From the NCBI GenBank assembly GCA_947481685.1, contig CANKHA010000004.1, positions 87,268 through 151,267 of the forward strand: DNA of 64,000 nt. Reading direction: 5' to 3'. Under the pieces are notes generated by a model. It worked only from the letters and a program-made list of their open reading frames with translations, was not told the DNA's origin and searched no databases. Positions 54,751 to 63,494 of the stretch are shown here, one piece after another (positions within the stretch are counted from its first letter, which is position 1; each line of letters opens with the position of its first letter). The DNA comes from Bradyrhizobiaceae bacterium. Lineage in GTDB: Bacteria; Pseudomonadota; Alphaproteobacteria; Rhizobiales; Xanthobacteraceae. A program made the position numbers and the translations under genes.

Positions 54751-55860
54751 CTACTTCTTGAGCAGCGCCCGCATTTTGTCGGCGGTTTCCTTTTGGCCCT
54801 TGGCGACCCATTCCAGGTCTGTGTTGTCGACATAGTCGTTGCCGGGTTTCGGGATGATGTGCTGGTCGAGGAAGGATTCATCGACATCGGTGCGCAGCGT
54901 CGCCGACTGTGACTCATGCGAGTAAAGCTCCAACCCTTCCTTCGATGCCATCCAGTTGACGAAGATCTTCGCGGCGTTCGGATGCGGCGCCTTGTTGGCG
55001 TAGCTCAGCACCGAGGGCGTCGGGGTAATGCGGTTCTTCATGTCCGACAGCTCGAACACCTCGACCAGCTTGTAGCCTTCCTTCATCAGATCGCGCGCAT
55101 CGTCGATGTGGCAGGTGAGGCAGATCGGCTGCGTGCCGCGCGCCATCCAGTCGGTGAGGATGCGGCGGTCGCGCTGGATCACCGGTTGCTGATCGACGTA
55201 GAGCTGCTTGACGAATTCCGGGCCCATCTGGGTGTAGAAATGCACCGCGCTTTGCACGCCGCTGCCGCCCGGCAGCCGTGGATCCTCGGTGGAAATCTTG
55301 CCTTTCCATTTCGGATTCAGCAGGTCCTTCGCCGAGCGCAGCTCTTCCGGTTTCACGAAATCGGTGTTGATGAAGAGCAGGCTATCGACGCTGGCGAACA
55401 GGATGAGCAGATATGCCCTCTCGGGGTCTGCGAAGTAGGGCGCGCCCTTCTTCCAGTATTTGCCTTCCGTCACCTCGGGCTGCAGCAACAGCGGCTTCAG
55501 CGGATCGAGCATCTTCTCGCCGTAGAGCGTGACGACGCTGGTGGAAGCGTTCGACATGAAGACGTCGGCCGAATAAATGCCTGAGCCGCGTTCGGTGCGG
55601 ATCTTTCCGACGATGGTGCTGGTCTGGCCGGCGATCAGCTCGACCGGGATGCCGTATTTTTTGGTGAAGGCCGGCAGGATGACATTGCGCATGGCGGGCG
55701 AGGGCTGGCCGACGACGACAACCTTGCCTTCCTCTTTGGCCGCTTTCAGCGTTTCATCCCAGGTCTTCTGCCAGTCCGGGATGCTCTGTGCCATCGCCAC
55801 TGGGGCGAGAACAAACGAAAAGGCCAATACCGCCAGCGACTTCTTCAACCCGCGCATCAT
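54751..55860 (-). CDS. ABC transporter substrate-binding protein (iron/Fe3+-type, SBP_bac)
   Basis: This 369-residue exported protein has a signal peptide (MRGLKKSLAVLAFSFVLAPV then AMAQ). The mature part is a periplasmic binding protein with KVVVVGQPSPAMRNVILPAF and SNASTSVVTLYG. It resembles Fe3+ or polyamine-type binding proteins (family 1/6). Permease and ATPase genes are not adjacent in this window, so the ligand is not known. The start at 55860 is preferred over a longer frame that crosses the divergent gene. Confidence 0.85.
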   Translation of the reverse strand: MMRGLKKSLAVLAFSFVLAPVAMAQSIPDWQKTWDETLKAAKEEGKVVVVGQPSPAMRNVILPAFTKKYGIPVELIAGQTSTIVGKIRTERGSGIYSADVFMSNASTSVVTLYGEKMLDPLKPLLLQPEVTEGKYWKKGAPYFADPERAYLLILFASVDSLLFINTDFVKPEELRSAKDLLNPKWKGKISTEDPRLPGGSGVQSAVHFYTQMGPEFVKQLYVDQQPVIQRDRRILTDWMARGTQPICLTCHIDDARDLMKEGYKLVEVFELSDMKNRITPTPSVLSYANKAPHPNAAKIFVNWMASKEGLELYSHESQSATLRTDVDESFLDQHIIPKPGNDYVDNTDLEWVAKGQKETADKMRALLKK

Positions 55861-56005
55861 CGCACCATGTCCTTCCGAATTTCGAAACCTGTATCGAATA
55901 GCGGAAAACCCAGGGCCAATGCAACGGGAGTTGCAAAGCCCGGGAGCGGCAAGAGGGCGCGGCCGTGTTACAACCTGTTCTGCACTCATGGAGCGGCGGC
56001 AATTT

Positions 56006-56458
56006 ATGCGATTCATCCTGGTCTTCATCTTCACCGCGGGCATGTCTCTGGTTGCGCACGCGCAGAGTGCGCCGCAAGCGGTTCCCCCAACGATGGCACA
56101 GGCGCTTCAGTTGCTGGCGCTCGACAGCATCACCAATGCGCTCTGCGACGCCGGTCAAAAGTGCGCGCCCACGACCGCACAGGAAAAGGCCAATCCACCG
56201 CTGAGCACTGCCGATGCGGAACTGGTCATCCGGCGGGCTTACCTCAGCGCCTATGCCTCGCGCTGCGGCCTCGATTGGCAGAAACTCAATTATCTTCCGA
56301 TGATGCGTTACCTGCGCACGACGGCGAAGCTGAACGAACGCCAGATGGCGATCGTCGGCACGATGCACGGCATTGTTCAGGGCATCGGAGAACAGGTGCA
56401 GGGCTGCGACGACGGGATGCGCGCAAGTCTGGCGAAGACCCTGCCGTTCAACCCGTAG
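56006..56458 (+). CDS. Secreted hypothetical protein
   Basis: This 150-residue exported protein has a signal peptide (MRFILVFIFTAGMSLVAHAQ) and a helical mature part with three Cys residues (NALCDAGQKCAP, YASRCGLDW, QVQGCDDGM). The domain is not one I recognise. The ATG at 56006 has GGAG in the region upstream, and 55988 is a further ATG with no clear site. It is divergent from the substrate-binding protein gene. Function is unknown. Confidence 0.7.
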   Translation: MRFILVFIFTAGMSLVAHAQSAPQAVPPTMAQALQLLALDSITNALCDAGQKCAPTTAQEKANPPLSTADAELVIRRAYLSAYASRCGLDWQKLNYLPMMRYLRTTAKLNERQMAIVGTMHGIVQGIGEQVQGCDDGMRASLAKTLPFNP

Positions 56459-56462
56459 TGCG

Positions 56463-57254
56463 CTAGCCGATGTGTCGCAGTAATCCGCCTTCGACGCGAA
56501 GCGCTGCGCCGGTGGTGGCGGATGCTTCCTTCGAGCAAGCATAGACCACCATGTTCGCCACTTCCTCTGGCGATGCGAGCCGGCGGATGATCGATGTCGG
56601 CCGGTGCTGGTCGATGAAATCCTTTTCCATCTGTTCCTGCGGCACGCCGGCGTCCTTCGACATCTTGCCGAAGAAATCCAGCACGCCTTCCGAGCGCGTC
56701 GGGCCGGGCAGGACGGAATTCACGGTGACGCCGCTGCCGGCCACGGATTCCGCAAGACCGCGCGCGATGGCAAGTTGTGCCGTCTTGGTCATGCCGTAGT
56801 GGATCATCTCGGCCGGAATGTTGAGGCCGGATTCGCTGGAGATGAAAACGACGCGGCCCCAGCGTTTCTTGACCATGCGCGGAAGATAATGCCGCGCCAT
56901 GCGGATGCCGCTCATCACATTGGTTTCGAAGAAGCGGCGCCAGTCGTCGTCGGTGATGTCCGCGAAGGGCTTCGGCTCGAAGATGCCGAGATTGTTGACC
57001 AGGATATCGGCGTCGGCCGCCTGCTTGATGAAATCCACCGCGCCTTTTGCCGTCGCCAGATCGGCGACGATGCCGCTGGGTGTGGCCTTCGCGGTCTTTT
57101 TCAATTCCGTAACCGCATCATCCACGCGCTTGGCGGTGCGGCCATTGACGATCACCTCCGCGCCGGAGTCCGCCAATCCCTTGGCAATCGCAAAGCCGAT
57201 GCCTGCAGTGGAACCGGTGACGATGGCGCGCTTGCCGCTTAAATCGATGATCAT
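56463..57254 (-). CDS. SDR family oxidoreductase
   Basis: This 263-residue short-chain dehydrogenase has IVTGSTAGIGFAIAKGLADS, DILVNNLGIFEPKPFADIT, a Ser in VVFISSESGLNIPAEM and the Tyr-Lys pair in HYGMTKTAQLAIARGLAES. The C-terminal end ATTGAALRVEGGLLRHIG is typical. The ATG at 57254 has GAGGAG upstream. It is convergent with the secreted hypothetical gene. Substrate unknown. It is separate from the SDR at 38076. Confidence 0.92.
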   Translation of the reverse strand: MIIDLSGKRAIVTGSTAGIGFAIAKGLADSGAEVIVNGRTAKRVDDAVTELKKTAKATPSGIVADLATAKGAVDFIKQAADADILVNNLGIFEPKPFADITDDDWRRFFETNVMSGIRMARHYLPRMVKKRWGRVVFISSESGLNIPAEMIHYGMTKTAQLAIARGLAESVAGSGVTVNSVLPGPTRSEGVLDFFGKMSKDAGVPQEQMEKDFIDQHRPTSIIRRLASPEEVANMVVYACSKEASATTGAALRVEGGLLRHIG

Positions 57255-58163
57255 GAATGCCTCCTCGGAAATGGTGTCCGGGAGGTGGGCGGCGGCGGGC
57301 GCAAGCGCAAGGGGCGTGTTTCGCATAGCGCTCTGCCCATCTCCTCATGGTGAGGAGCGTCCGAAGGACGCGTCTCGAACCATGCAGGCCCGTCTTGCTG
57401 CCCATCCTTCGAGACGGCGCTTCGCGCCTCCTCAGGATGAGGACGATGTTGGGTTTTCACGGTGTCAAACAGCCAAGCGTCATCGGCCCGCGTTTTGTCA
57501 GGCGACGGGATGCCTGTCTCTTTCTGCTCTCCCCCAGGGGCTGGGGGAGTCGACCCCCGAAAAAACGGGGGAGCGGAGCGCCGGAAGGCGCACCAACAAG
57601 TCACGCTGCACAGGACAAGCTTGCGAGGCCCGCCTTGCGCACCGTTGGCATCTCACGCAATCAAGTCTGCGAAACTTGCTGCGCAGATGCCGCGCCGTCC
57701 GGCGCTCCACTGCGGCGTTTTGTGTCCTCGGAGCCGTGCTTCCGGGCGCGGACGGGTTGCCCCTGATCCAGGCGGCTTTCGCCGCCTTTCATCCGCGCCG
57801 CGTCCAGCCATTGAAGGCAGCCCCACATAGTTGGAGCGGACGGCTACCCGAGGCCTCCCGGATATGGCTTGCGAAGCACATCCGCAGGCGCCGCACCAGC
57901 CGGTTTCCGGTTAATCCGGTCGCCAGCCCACTCAAGTTGCTCCATCAAACAGACGCCTCTAGATGACGCCCCCGGACGAGCAAGGTGGCTTCAGGTCTAT
58001 ATTTGTTTGGACGAAAGTCGAGACATTGCGCGGGACATCAGCCGGGGGGTTGTTAATTGAGCTTTGCGTCAGGCCGCTCAAAGATAAAAAGCGCAACGAA
58101 AATAACACCTTGAAAATCCCAGGGCCGATATCGTTTTGTGCATAAACTCAAACCGTATGGAAG
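57255..58163. other. Gene-poor intergenic region with repeat copy 2
   Basis: These 909 bases have no reading frame with a good start and sensible composition. They include repeat copy 2 (57342-57441). The rest of 57500-57960 consists of GC-rich sequence resembling disordered Bradyrhizobium-type intergenic repeats, with CCCCCAGGGGCTGGGGG-like stretches. The last 150 bases are lower in GC. Confidence 0.6.
57342..57441. repeat. Palindromic intergenic repeat, copy 2
   Basis: A 100-base unit from CCTCATGGTGAGGAG to CTCCTCAGGATGAGG, with ACGCGTCTCGAACCATG and CATCCTTCGAGACGGCGC as inner arms. It is the same family as copies at 54620 and 61476 and lies next to a gene-free stretch. Confidence 0.85.
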
Positions 58164-59909
58164 TCAGCTTTCGAAGGCTTTGCTGTTCACGCTCTCCGCA
58201 CCCTCGGTCGCCGAGCGTTCCAGTCCACTCGCTGCAGTCACACAATGCTCCGCGAAGAACCGCGCTAGTGAAACGCGTCCTGCGGCATCCGCGGCTTCGC
58301 CGATGCGCTGCGCGGCGAGGGCTTCATCGGCCAGCATGCAGCCGCCCGCGGCGAGGCCGAACAGGCGCAAGTAGGGTGTTGCCCCCGCGAGCGCAGCATT
58401 CTCATCGCTCTTGATATGCGTGAGCATCCATTGCGTTGCGCGGTCGAGTGCATCGACTGCTTCCAGCAGGCGCGCGCCGGTCGCGCCGAAGGCGGGATCG
58501 TTCGCCGCCTGCACCTTGCCGACGATGGCGCGCAGCTCCTTGATGGTGCCGTTGACGGTAGCGCCGTCGGACTGCGGCAGCTTGCGGGTGACGAGGTCGA
58601 TGGCCTGGATGCCGTTGGTGCCTTCGTAGATCGGCGCGATCCGCGCGTCGCGCAGATGCTGCGCCGCGCCGGTTTCCTCGACATAGCCCATGCCGCCATG
58701 CACCTGCACGCCGAGCGACGCGATCTCGACGCCGGTGTCGGTGGAGAAAGCCTTGGCGACCGGCGTCAGCAATGAGGCGCGCTCGTGGGCGTGTTTGGCG
58801 TCGTCGCCTTGCAGGCGATGGCTGCGGTCGATCGCAACCGCCGTGGCGTAGCAGATAGCGCGCGCGGCGCGGGTCTGCGCGCGCATGGTGAGCAGCATGC
58901 GCTTCACATCGGGATAATCGACGATGGCGTGGCCCATCTGCTTGCGCTCGCGCGCATAGGCGAGCGCCGCCTGCGTTGCGCGCTCTGCAATCGCCACACC
59001 TTGCAACCCGACCGAAAGCCGCGCGAGGTTCATCATCGTGAACATGCAGGCGAGGCCGCGGTTCTCCTCGCCGATCAGGTAGCCGGTCGCACCGCCGTCA
59101 TCGCCGAACACCATGGTGCAGGTGGGCGAGCCATGGATGCCGAGCTTGTGCTCGATGGAATGGCAGCGCGCGTCGTTGCGCGCGCCAAGTGAGCCATCGG
59201 CATTCACCAGGAACTTCGGCACCAGAAACAGCGAGATGCCGCGCGTGCCCGGCGGCGCATCGGGCAGTCGTGCCAGCACGAGATGCACGATGTTGTCGGT
59301 GAGGTCGTGCTCGCCATAAGTGATGAAGATCTTCTGTCCGGTGATGCGATAACTGCCGTCGCCTTGGCGCTCGGCTTTGGTGCGGAGCGCGCCGACGTCC
59401 GACCCGGCCTGCGGCTCGGTGAGCTGCATCGAGCCGGTCCATGCACCGCTCACGAGCTTCGGCAGATAGATGCGCTTGAGGTCATCGCTGCCGTGCACGG
59501 CGAGCGCTTCGACCGCGCCCATGGTGAGCACCGGTCCGATGCCGAAGGCCATCGAAGCGGCGTTCCACATTTCGGTGCAGGCGGCGTTGAGCGCATGCGG
59601 CAGTGCCTGCCCGCCGAAGGCTTCCGGCGCGGCGAGGCCGTTCCAGCCCGCAGCGGCCCAGGAGGTATAGGCCTCCTTCCATCCGGGCGGCATGGTGACG
59701 GCGCCATCCTTGAACGGCGTGCCGTGCTTGTCGCCGATTTGATTGAGCGGCGCGATGACGTCCGACGCGAACTTGCCTGCTTCCCCCAGCACCGCATCGA
59801 TCAGGTCGGCATCGAGATCGCCGTACAGCCCCTGCGCCAGCGCGTCGCCCATGCCGGCGGCGTGCTTCAGTGTAAACGCGATGTCTTCGACCGGCGCCTG
59901 ATAGGTCAT
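58164..59909 (-). CDS. Acyl-CoA dehydrogenase (DmdC-like, with C-terminal extension)
   Basis: This 581-residue flavoprotein has the acyl-CoA dehydrogenase N-terminal, middle and C-terminal domains: TGSMQLTEPQAGSDVGALRT, KIFITYGEHDLTDNIVHLVL and the late MGYVEETGAAQHLRDARIAP then IYEGTNGIQAIDLV. The extra C-terminal ~130 residues (GTIKELRAIVGKVQAANDPA) match the Acyl-CoA_dh_C extension seen in DmdC and related enzymes. It oxidises an acyl-CoA to enoyl-CoA, but chain specificity is not set. The ATG at 59909 has GGGAG upstream. Confidence 0.92.
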   Translation of the reverse strand: MTYQAPVEDIAFTLKHAAGMGDALAQGLYGDLDADLIDAVLGEAGKFASDVIAPLNQIGDKHGTPFKDGAVTMPPGWKEAYTSWAAAGWNGLAAPEAFGGQALPHALNAACTEMWNAASMAFGIGPVLTMGAVEALAVHGSDDLKRIYLPKLVSGAWTGSMQLTEPQAGSDVGALRTKAERQGDGSYRITGQKIFITYGEHDLTDNIVHLVLARLPDAPPGTRGISLFLVPKFLVNADGSLGARNDARCHSIEHKLGIHGSPTCTMVFGDDGGATGYLIGEENRGLACMFTMMNLARLSVGLQGVAIAERATQAALAYARERKQMGHAIVDYPDVKRMLLTMRAQTRAARAICYATAVAIDRSHRLQGDDAKHAHERASLLTPVAKAFSTDTGVEIASLGVQVHGGMGYVEETGAAQHLRDARIAPIYEGTNGIQAIDLVTRKLPQSDGATVNGTIKELRAIVGKVQAANDPAFGATGARLLEAVDALDRATQWMLTHIKSDENAALAGATPYLRLFGLAAGGCMLADEALAAQRIGEAADAAGRVSLARFFAEHCVTAASGLERSATEGAESVNSKAFES

Positions 59910-60073
59910 CGGAACTCCCGGCGGGAAGAGGGGACGACTCACTCATTATATACACAGATGGTCGGCACGGCCGGAGCGGTGCGCCGGTGCGGTTTGATCA
60001 ATCCCGCCGGCGCGATACACTGAGGCATAAAAATCGGCATGCATTGCAAGGCCGAAGCCCCAGGGAGGAACTG

Positions 60074-61435
60074 ATGACCGGACTTTTGTCACGATCCGTC
60101 GCCGCATGTCTTGCGACCCTCGCCGCGATCACCTGGGGAATTGCGACCGCGCAGGCGCAGGGCTCGAATTTCCCGCCGCCGCGGTTTGTGCACTTCTTCG
60201 GTCAGACCCAGGGCGCGCTCTATATGCCGGACCCTGCCGTGTATCCCAATCCGACGACCGCGATGATCGCGGTGCATCGGGTCGAGAACCGGATGCATAA
60301 TGACGGCATCAGCCCTTTAATCGATCGCGAAATGCCGAAGCGCGGCGTTGCCGTTCTCGGCCTCAACACCCATTCGGTGAACAACGAGGGCGCGGTCGAC
60401 TGGGAAGGCAAGATGCCGAAGGATCTGAAGGCCGCGGTTGAGTTCCTGAAGAAAGAGATGGGCTTCAAGACGGTCGTCCTGCTGGGCGGTAGCGGCGGCG
60501 GGCCGAATGTTGCCTTCTACCAGGCGCTGGCCGAGAAGGGCTTGAGCGTTTGCAAGGGAGCGAACAAGATCGTCGAATGCGCCGACGATCCCGAACTGGT
60601 CGGGCCGCCGGCCGATGCGATCGTGTTTCGCGACACCCATCCCGGCAATCCGATGAATCGCTTGCGCAGCGCCAATCCTGCGGTGCTCAACGAAGATGAC
60701 GCCGCAACGCTGGACGACAGCCTGAACCCGTTCCTCGAAAAGAACGGATATAATCCGAAAGGCTGCTCAACCTTCTCGGCTGAATTCCAGAAGCGTTATT
60801 TCGAAGGCCAGTCCGCGCGGATGAACAAGCTTGTCGACAAGGCACTGAAGATGAAGGCCGACATGAAGGCTGGCAAAGCCTTCCCGGTCGACGACATGCC
60901 TTTCGTCGCGCATCGCAACGGCGCGCGGCTGACGCAGCTCGACCGCACCGTCGACGGCAAGACCGACAAGCCCCGCAAGCTCGTGAAGGACGATGGATCG
61001 ATCGTCACCGACATCGTGACCACGGTGCGGCCATGCACGCCGCAGATCAAGGACGCCGATGCGACCTATGGCGAGTCGGTCAACGTGACCGTCAATTCAT
61101 TCCTCGGCCCGGGGGCCATCCGGTCGAAAAACGCGATGACCGATATCGATCATTGTTCCACCAACAATTCGACCTTCTGCATGGTCCCGCATATTACGGT
61201 GCCGACGCTGATCCTCGCGGCGCAGGGACATTATTTCTTCCACGACAACGAGCAGATTTTCGAGTTGTCGGGTTCCCGCGCCAAGGACTACGCGGTTATC
61301 GCGGGCGCGACCCATGGCATGGGCAATTGCACGCGGTGCGAAGGCGCGCCCTACAAGAACACCCGGACCCATTTCTACGACTACATCGCGAAATGGCTGA
61401 ACAACGGCTACCAGCCGGTGACGGCGCTCAAGTAG
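60074..61435 (+). CDS. Secreted alpha/beta hydrolase-like protein
   Basis: This 453-residue exported protein has a signal peptide (SVAACLATLAAITWGIATAQ) and an alpha/beta-hydrolase-like nucleophile motif GGSGGGPNVAFYQAL. A late His occurs in GATHGMGNCTRC, possibly the catalytic His. The mature part contains several cysteines (VCKGANKIVECADD, GCSTFS, RPCTP, DHCSTNNSTFC). The ATG at 60074 has GGGAGGA upstream. The substrate is unknown; an esterase is the simplest reading. Repeat copy 3 follows its end. Confidence 0.78.
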   Translation: MTGLLSRSVAACLATLAAITWGIATAQAQGSNFPPPRFVHFFGQTQGALYMPDPAVYPNPTTAMIAVHRVENRMHNDGISPLIDREMPKRGVAVLGLNTHSVNNEGAVDWEGKMPKDLKAAVEFLKKEMGFKTVVLLGGSGGGPNVAFYQALAEKGLSVCKGANKIVECADDPELVGPPADAIVFRDTHPGNPMNRLRSANPAVLNEDDAATLDDSLNPFLEKNGYNPKGCSTFSAEFQKRYFEGQSARMNKLVDKALKMKADMKAGKAFPVDDMPFVAHRNGARLTQLDRTVDGKTDKPRKLVKDDGSIVTDIVTTVRPCTPQIKDADATYGESVNVTVNSFLGPGAIRSKNAMTDIDHCSTNNSTFCMVPHITVPTLILAAQGHYFFHDNEQIFELSGSRAKDYAVIAGATHGMGNCTRCEGAPYKNTRTHFYDYIAKWLNNGYQPVTALK

Positions 61436-61548
61436 TGCAAGGGAGTCTTGTTCCCGCGAAAGGCAGCATCTTGGCCCTCATGGTGAGGAGCGTCCGCAGC
61501 ACGCGTCTCGGCCAGGCCCGTGATGCTTCCATCCTTCGAGAGGCGGCA

Positions 61549-61574
61549 CTCAAGTCGGCTATAGCCGACTTGAG
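61549..61574. repeat. Perfect palindrome nested in repeat copy 3 (first)
   Basis: CTCAAGTCGGCTA followed directly by TAGCCGACTTGAG is a 26-base perfect palindrome with no spacer. It lies inside the interruption of the larger repeat. Confidence 0.85.
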
Positions 61575-61586
61575 CATTTAATATTG

Positions 61587-61611
61587 CTGATCTCGGGTAA
61601 CCCGAGATCAG
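61587..61611. repeat. Perfect palindrome nested in repeat copy 3 (second)
   Basis: CTGATCTCGGGT and ACCCGAGATCAG are perfect 12-base arms around a single central A. It is 12 bases from the first nested palindrome and differs from it in sequence. Confidence 0.85.
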
Positions 61612-61652
61612 TGCGCCTCCTCAGGATGAGGTGGAGTTTTCGGTAGCTCCGG

Positions 61653-61724
61653 TTACGCTGCCACGGCGCCGGCGGGACACACCGCCTCGATCCGGGCGAT
61701 ATCGTCCGCGCTCAACGAAGCCTT
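61653..61724 (-). pseudogene. 3'-end remnant of an aldo/keto reductase paralogue
   Basis: In the leftward frame, this piece reads KASLSADDIARIEAVCPAGA then VAA and a TAA stop, nearly the same as the last residues of the intact aldo/keto reductase (LSADDMARIEAVCPAGAVAA). Over about 65 bases, 7 differ, so it is a diverged paralogue tail rather than a recent copy. It follows in frame directly after the TAG stop of the low-GC gene at 61725. Confidence 0.7.
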
Positions 61725-62369
61725 CTAAGTCGCGTTATCCTGATCGAGAGAAATCATTCGGAGCTTGATCGCCGCGTTTCCGAGGGCGGTCATGACCATC
61801 GCAACCCCAATTATGCAACTCATCGCTGCGTTGGCCAAGAATAACCACTGCATTAAATAATAAAGTCCGAGCGGATCCGCCCGCAGGAGAAAAATAGATT
61901 TGCTGGCTGCGGAGGGTTCATCAGCGCATAGAAAGATAATTGTGATAACGAAGGTCATCATCCAGAGAACGACATCATGCCACGAGTTCTTTTTGCTTTG
62001 ACCAATGCTCTGAATATAAAATCCAATCGTAATAAATATGGCACAGCAAATCAAAAAGAGCATACAGACAACAAAAATAATGTAGTTTGAGGCATCAAGT
62101 GATGAGCTGCTTTTCAACATCGCGTTATATTGAGAATCAAGAGACGGCCAAACATCTATTAGGTTTGAGAGAATTTCTTGAGTGATCCGCTCATTCAGTA
62201 ACTGCACTTCAAACAGTTTTAAAACGCTGAAGAGTATCGGCAATGCCATTGCCACAATAGCCAGCCTCAACATTAAAAAATGTGTCGCAATCTCTAAAAA
62301 GAGAAAGCCAGTTGGCGTGAGGTCCGCAGATTTCAACTTTTTTATTGGTCCGACTACACTAGTTGCCAA
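61725..62369 (-). CDS. A+T-rich membrane protein of unknown function
   Basis: This 214-residue protein has about four hydrophobic segments (LRLAIVAMALPILFSVLKLF, NYIIFVVCMLFLICCAIFIT, VVLWMMTFVITIIFLCA, LFLANAAMSCIIGVAMVMTA). No family is recognised. Its base composition and codons are clearly lower in GC than its neighbours, and a TTG start at 62369 (or ATG at 62273) is likely. It is flanked by a tail remnant of an aldo/keto reductase and a GGCCGGG-type palindrome at 62394. This suggests it was acquired by transfer. Confidence 0.7.
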   Translation of the reverse strand: MATSVVGPIKKLKSADLTPTGFLFLEIATHFLMLRLAIVAMALPILFSVLKLFEVQLLNERITQEILSNLIDVWPSLDSQYNAMLKSSSSLDASNYIIFVVCMLFLICCAIFITIGFYIQSIGQSKKNSWHDVVLWMMTFVITIIFLCADEPSAASKSIFLLRADPLGLYYLMQWLFLANAAMSCIIGVAMVMTALGNAAIKLRMISLDQDNAT

Positions 62370-62393
62370 TTCGAAAGGGACGATAAGACGTGG

Positions 62394-62416
62394 ATGGCCG
62401 GGTCAAGCCCGGCCAT
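62394..62416. repeat. ATGGCCGGG-type palindrome
   Basis: ATGGCCGGG (62394-62402) and CCCGGCCAT (62408-62416) form a perfect 9-bp stem with a 5-base loop. It lies just downstream of the intact aldo/keto reductase gene on the transcribed strand. The type is common between genes in related genomes. Confidence 0.6.
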
Positions 62417-62427
62417 GACGGGCTCAT

Positions 62428-63381
62428 TTACGCTGCCACAGCGCCGGCGGGACAGACGGCTTCGATGCGCGCCATATCGTCCGCGCTCAACGTCAGCGAC
62501 GCGGCGGCAATATTCTCGCGCAGATGCCTGCGGTTATTGTTCGACGGGATCGGGATCACCGCGCCGCCGGTGCGGCGGCTCTGGTGCATGACCCAGGCGA
62601 GCGCCAGTGTTGCCACGGCGACGCCCTTTTCCTTCGCGATGCGCTGGAGGTTCGCGACGATGGCGAGGTTGTGCTCCATATTGCCCTTGGTGTAGCGGCC
62701 GTCTTTCGCGCGGCGGTCATCCTTCGCCATGTCGGAAGCGCTGTTAAAGAGGCCCGCAAGGATGCCGCGGCCGAGCGGGGCGAAGGCCATGAAGGCCATG
62801 CCGTGTGTCTTGCAAGCGCCGAGCAGTTCATCCTCCGGCTCGCGCACGAACAGCGAATATTCGTCCTGCAGCGCGATGACGGGATGCACCTTCCAGGCGC
62901 GGTCGAGCAGTTCCGGCGTGGCCATCTTCGAGATGGCGATGTGGCGGGTCTTTCCCTCCTTCACCATCTGCGCCATCGCGCCGACCTGTTCCTCGACCGG
63001 CAAGCTGAGGTCAATCCGGGAAATGCAGATCACATCCATGCAGTCGATACCGAGCCGCTTCAGCCCGCCTTCGGTCGAGGCGCGGATATGTTCCGGCGTG
63101 CCGGCGACGGATTTGCCGTCCTTGTGTACGGTGCCGAGCTTGGAATGGATCACGACCTCGTCGCGCCGGCCCTTGATCGCCTTGCCGATGAGCTCGTGGT
63201 TATGGCCTTCGCCGTAATTCGACGAAGTGTCGAACAGGTTGATGCCGAGGCCGATCGCCTCATGGATGGTGGCGATGCATTCGGCATCGTCCTGCGCGCC
63301 GTAGCAGCCGGACATGCTCATGCAGCCGACGCCGATCGGGGATACCATGAGGTTGGTGGGGCCGAATTTGACGCGATTCAT
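62428..63381 (-). CDS. Aldo/keto reductase with Ser replacing the usual catalytic His region
   Basis: This 317-residue protein has the AKR N-terminal barrel, GVGCMSMSGCYG, the DTSSNYGEG with Asp and Tyr, and a Lys in VVIHSKLGTV. The next catalytic site usually reads HR.D, but here it is VICISRIDLSLP, so the His is replaced by Ser. Cofactor residues PIPSNNNRRHLREN near the end are present. Activity may be altered, or this may be a subfamily trait. ATG 63381 is chosen over a GTG 4 codons upstream. Confidence 0.9.
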   Translation of the reverse strand: MNRVKFGPTNLMVSPIGVGCMSMSGCYGAQDDAECIATIHEAIGLGINLFDTSSNYGEGHNHELIGKAIKGRRDEVVIHSKLGTVHKDGKSVAGTPEHIRASTEGGLKRLGIDCMDVICISRIDLSLPVEEQVGAMAQMVKEGKTRHIAISKMATPELLDRAWKVHPVIALQDEYSLFVREPEDELLGACKTHGMAFMAFAPLGRGILAGLFNSASDMAKDDRRAKDGRYTKGNMEHNLAIVANLQRIAKEKGVAVATLALAWVMHQSRRTGGAVIPIPSNNNRRHLRENIAAASLTLSADDMARIEAVCPAGAVAA

Positions 63382-63494
63382 GGCTGTTTTCACCGGTGCG
63401 GGGCAGGGGTGGATTTAGGGCGGGAAGTATGATTCAACAGCCGCGGAAAAGCAAAGCCGTCAAAGGGCTTTAGCTCCTATTCCTGCAGGGCTTT

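Larger units (their letters stand above)
61476..61631. repeat. Palindromic intergenic repeat, copy 3, with two nested palindromes
   Basis: It starts CCTCATGGTGAGGAG and ends CTCCTCAGGATGAGG like copies 1 and 2, but is 156 bases because about 60-66 bases are inserted near its right arm. The insert holds two further palindromes, listed separately at 61549-61574 and 61587-61611. Confidence 0.8.
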
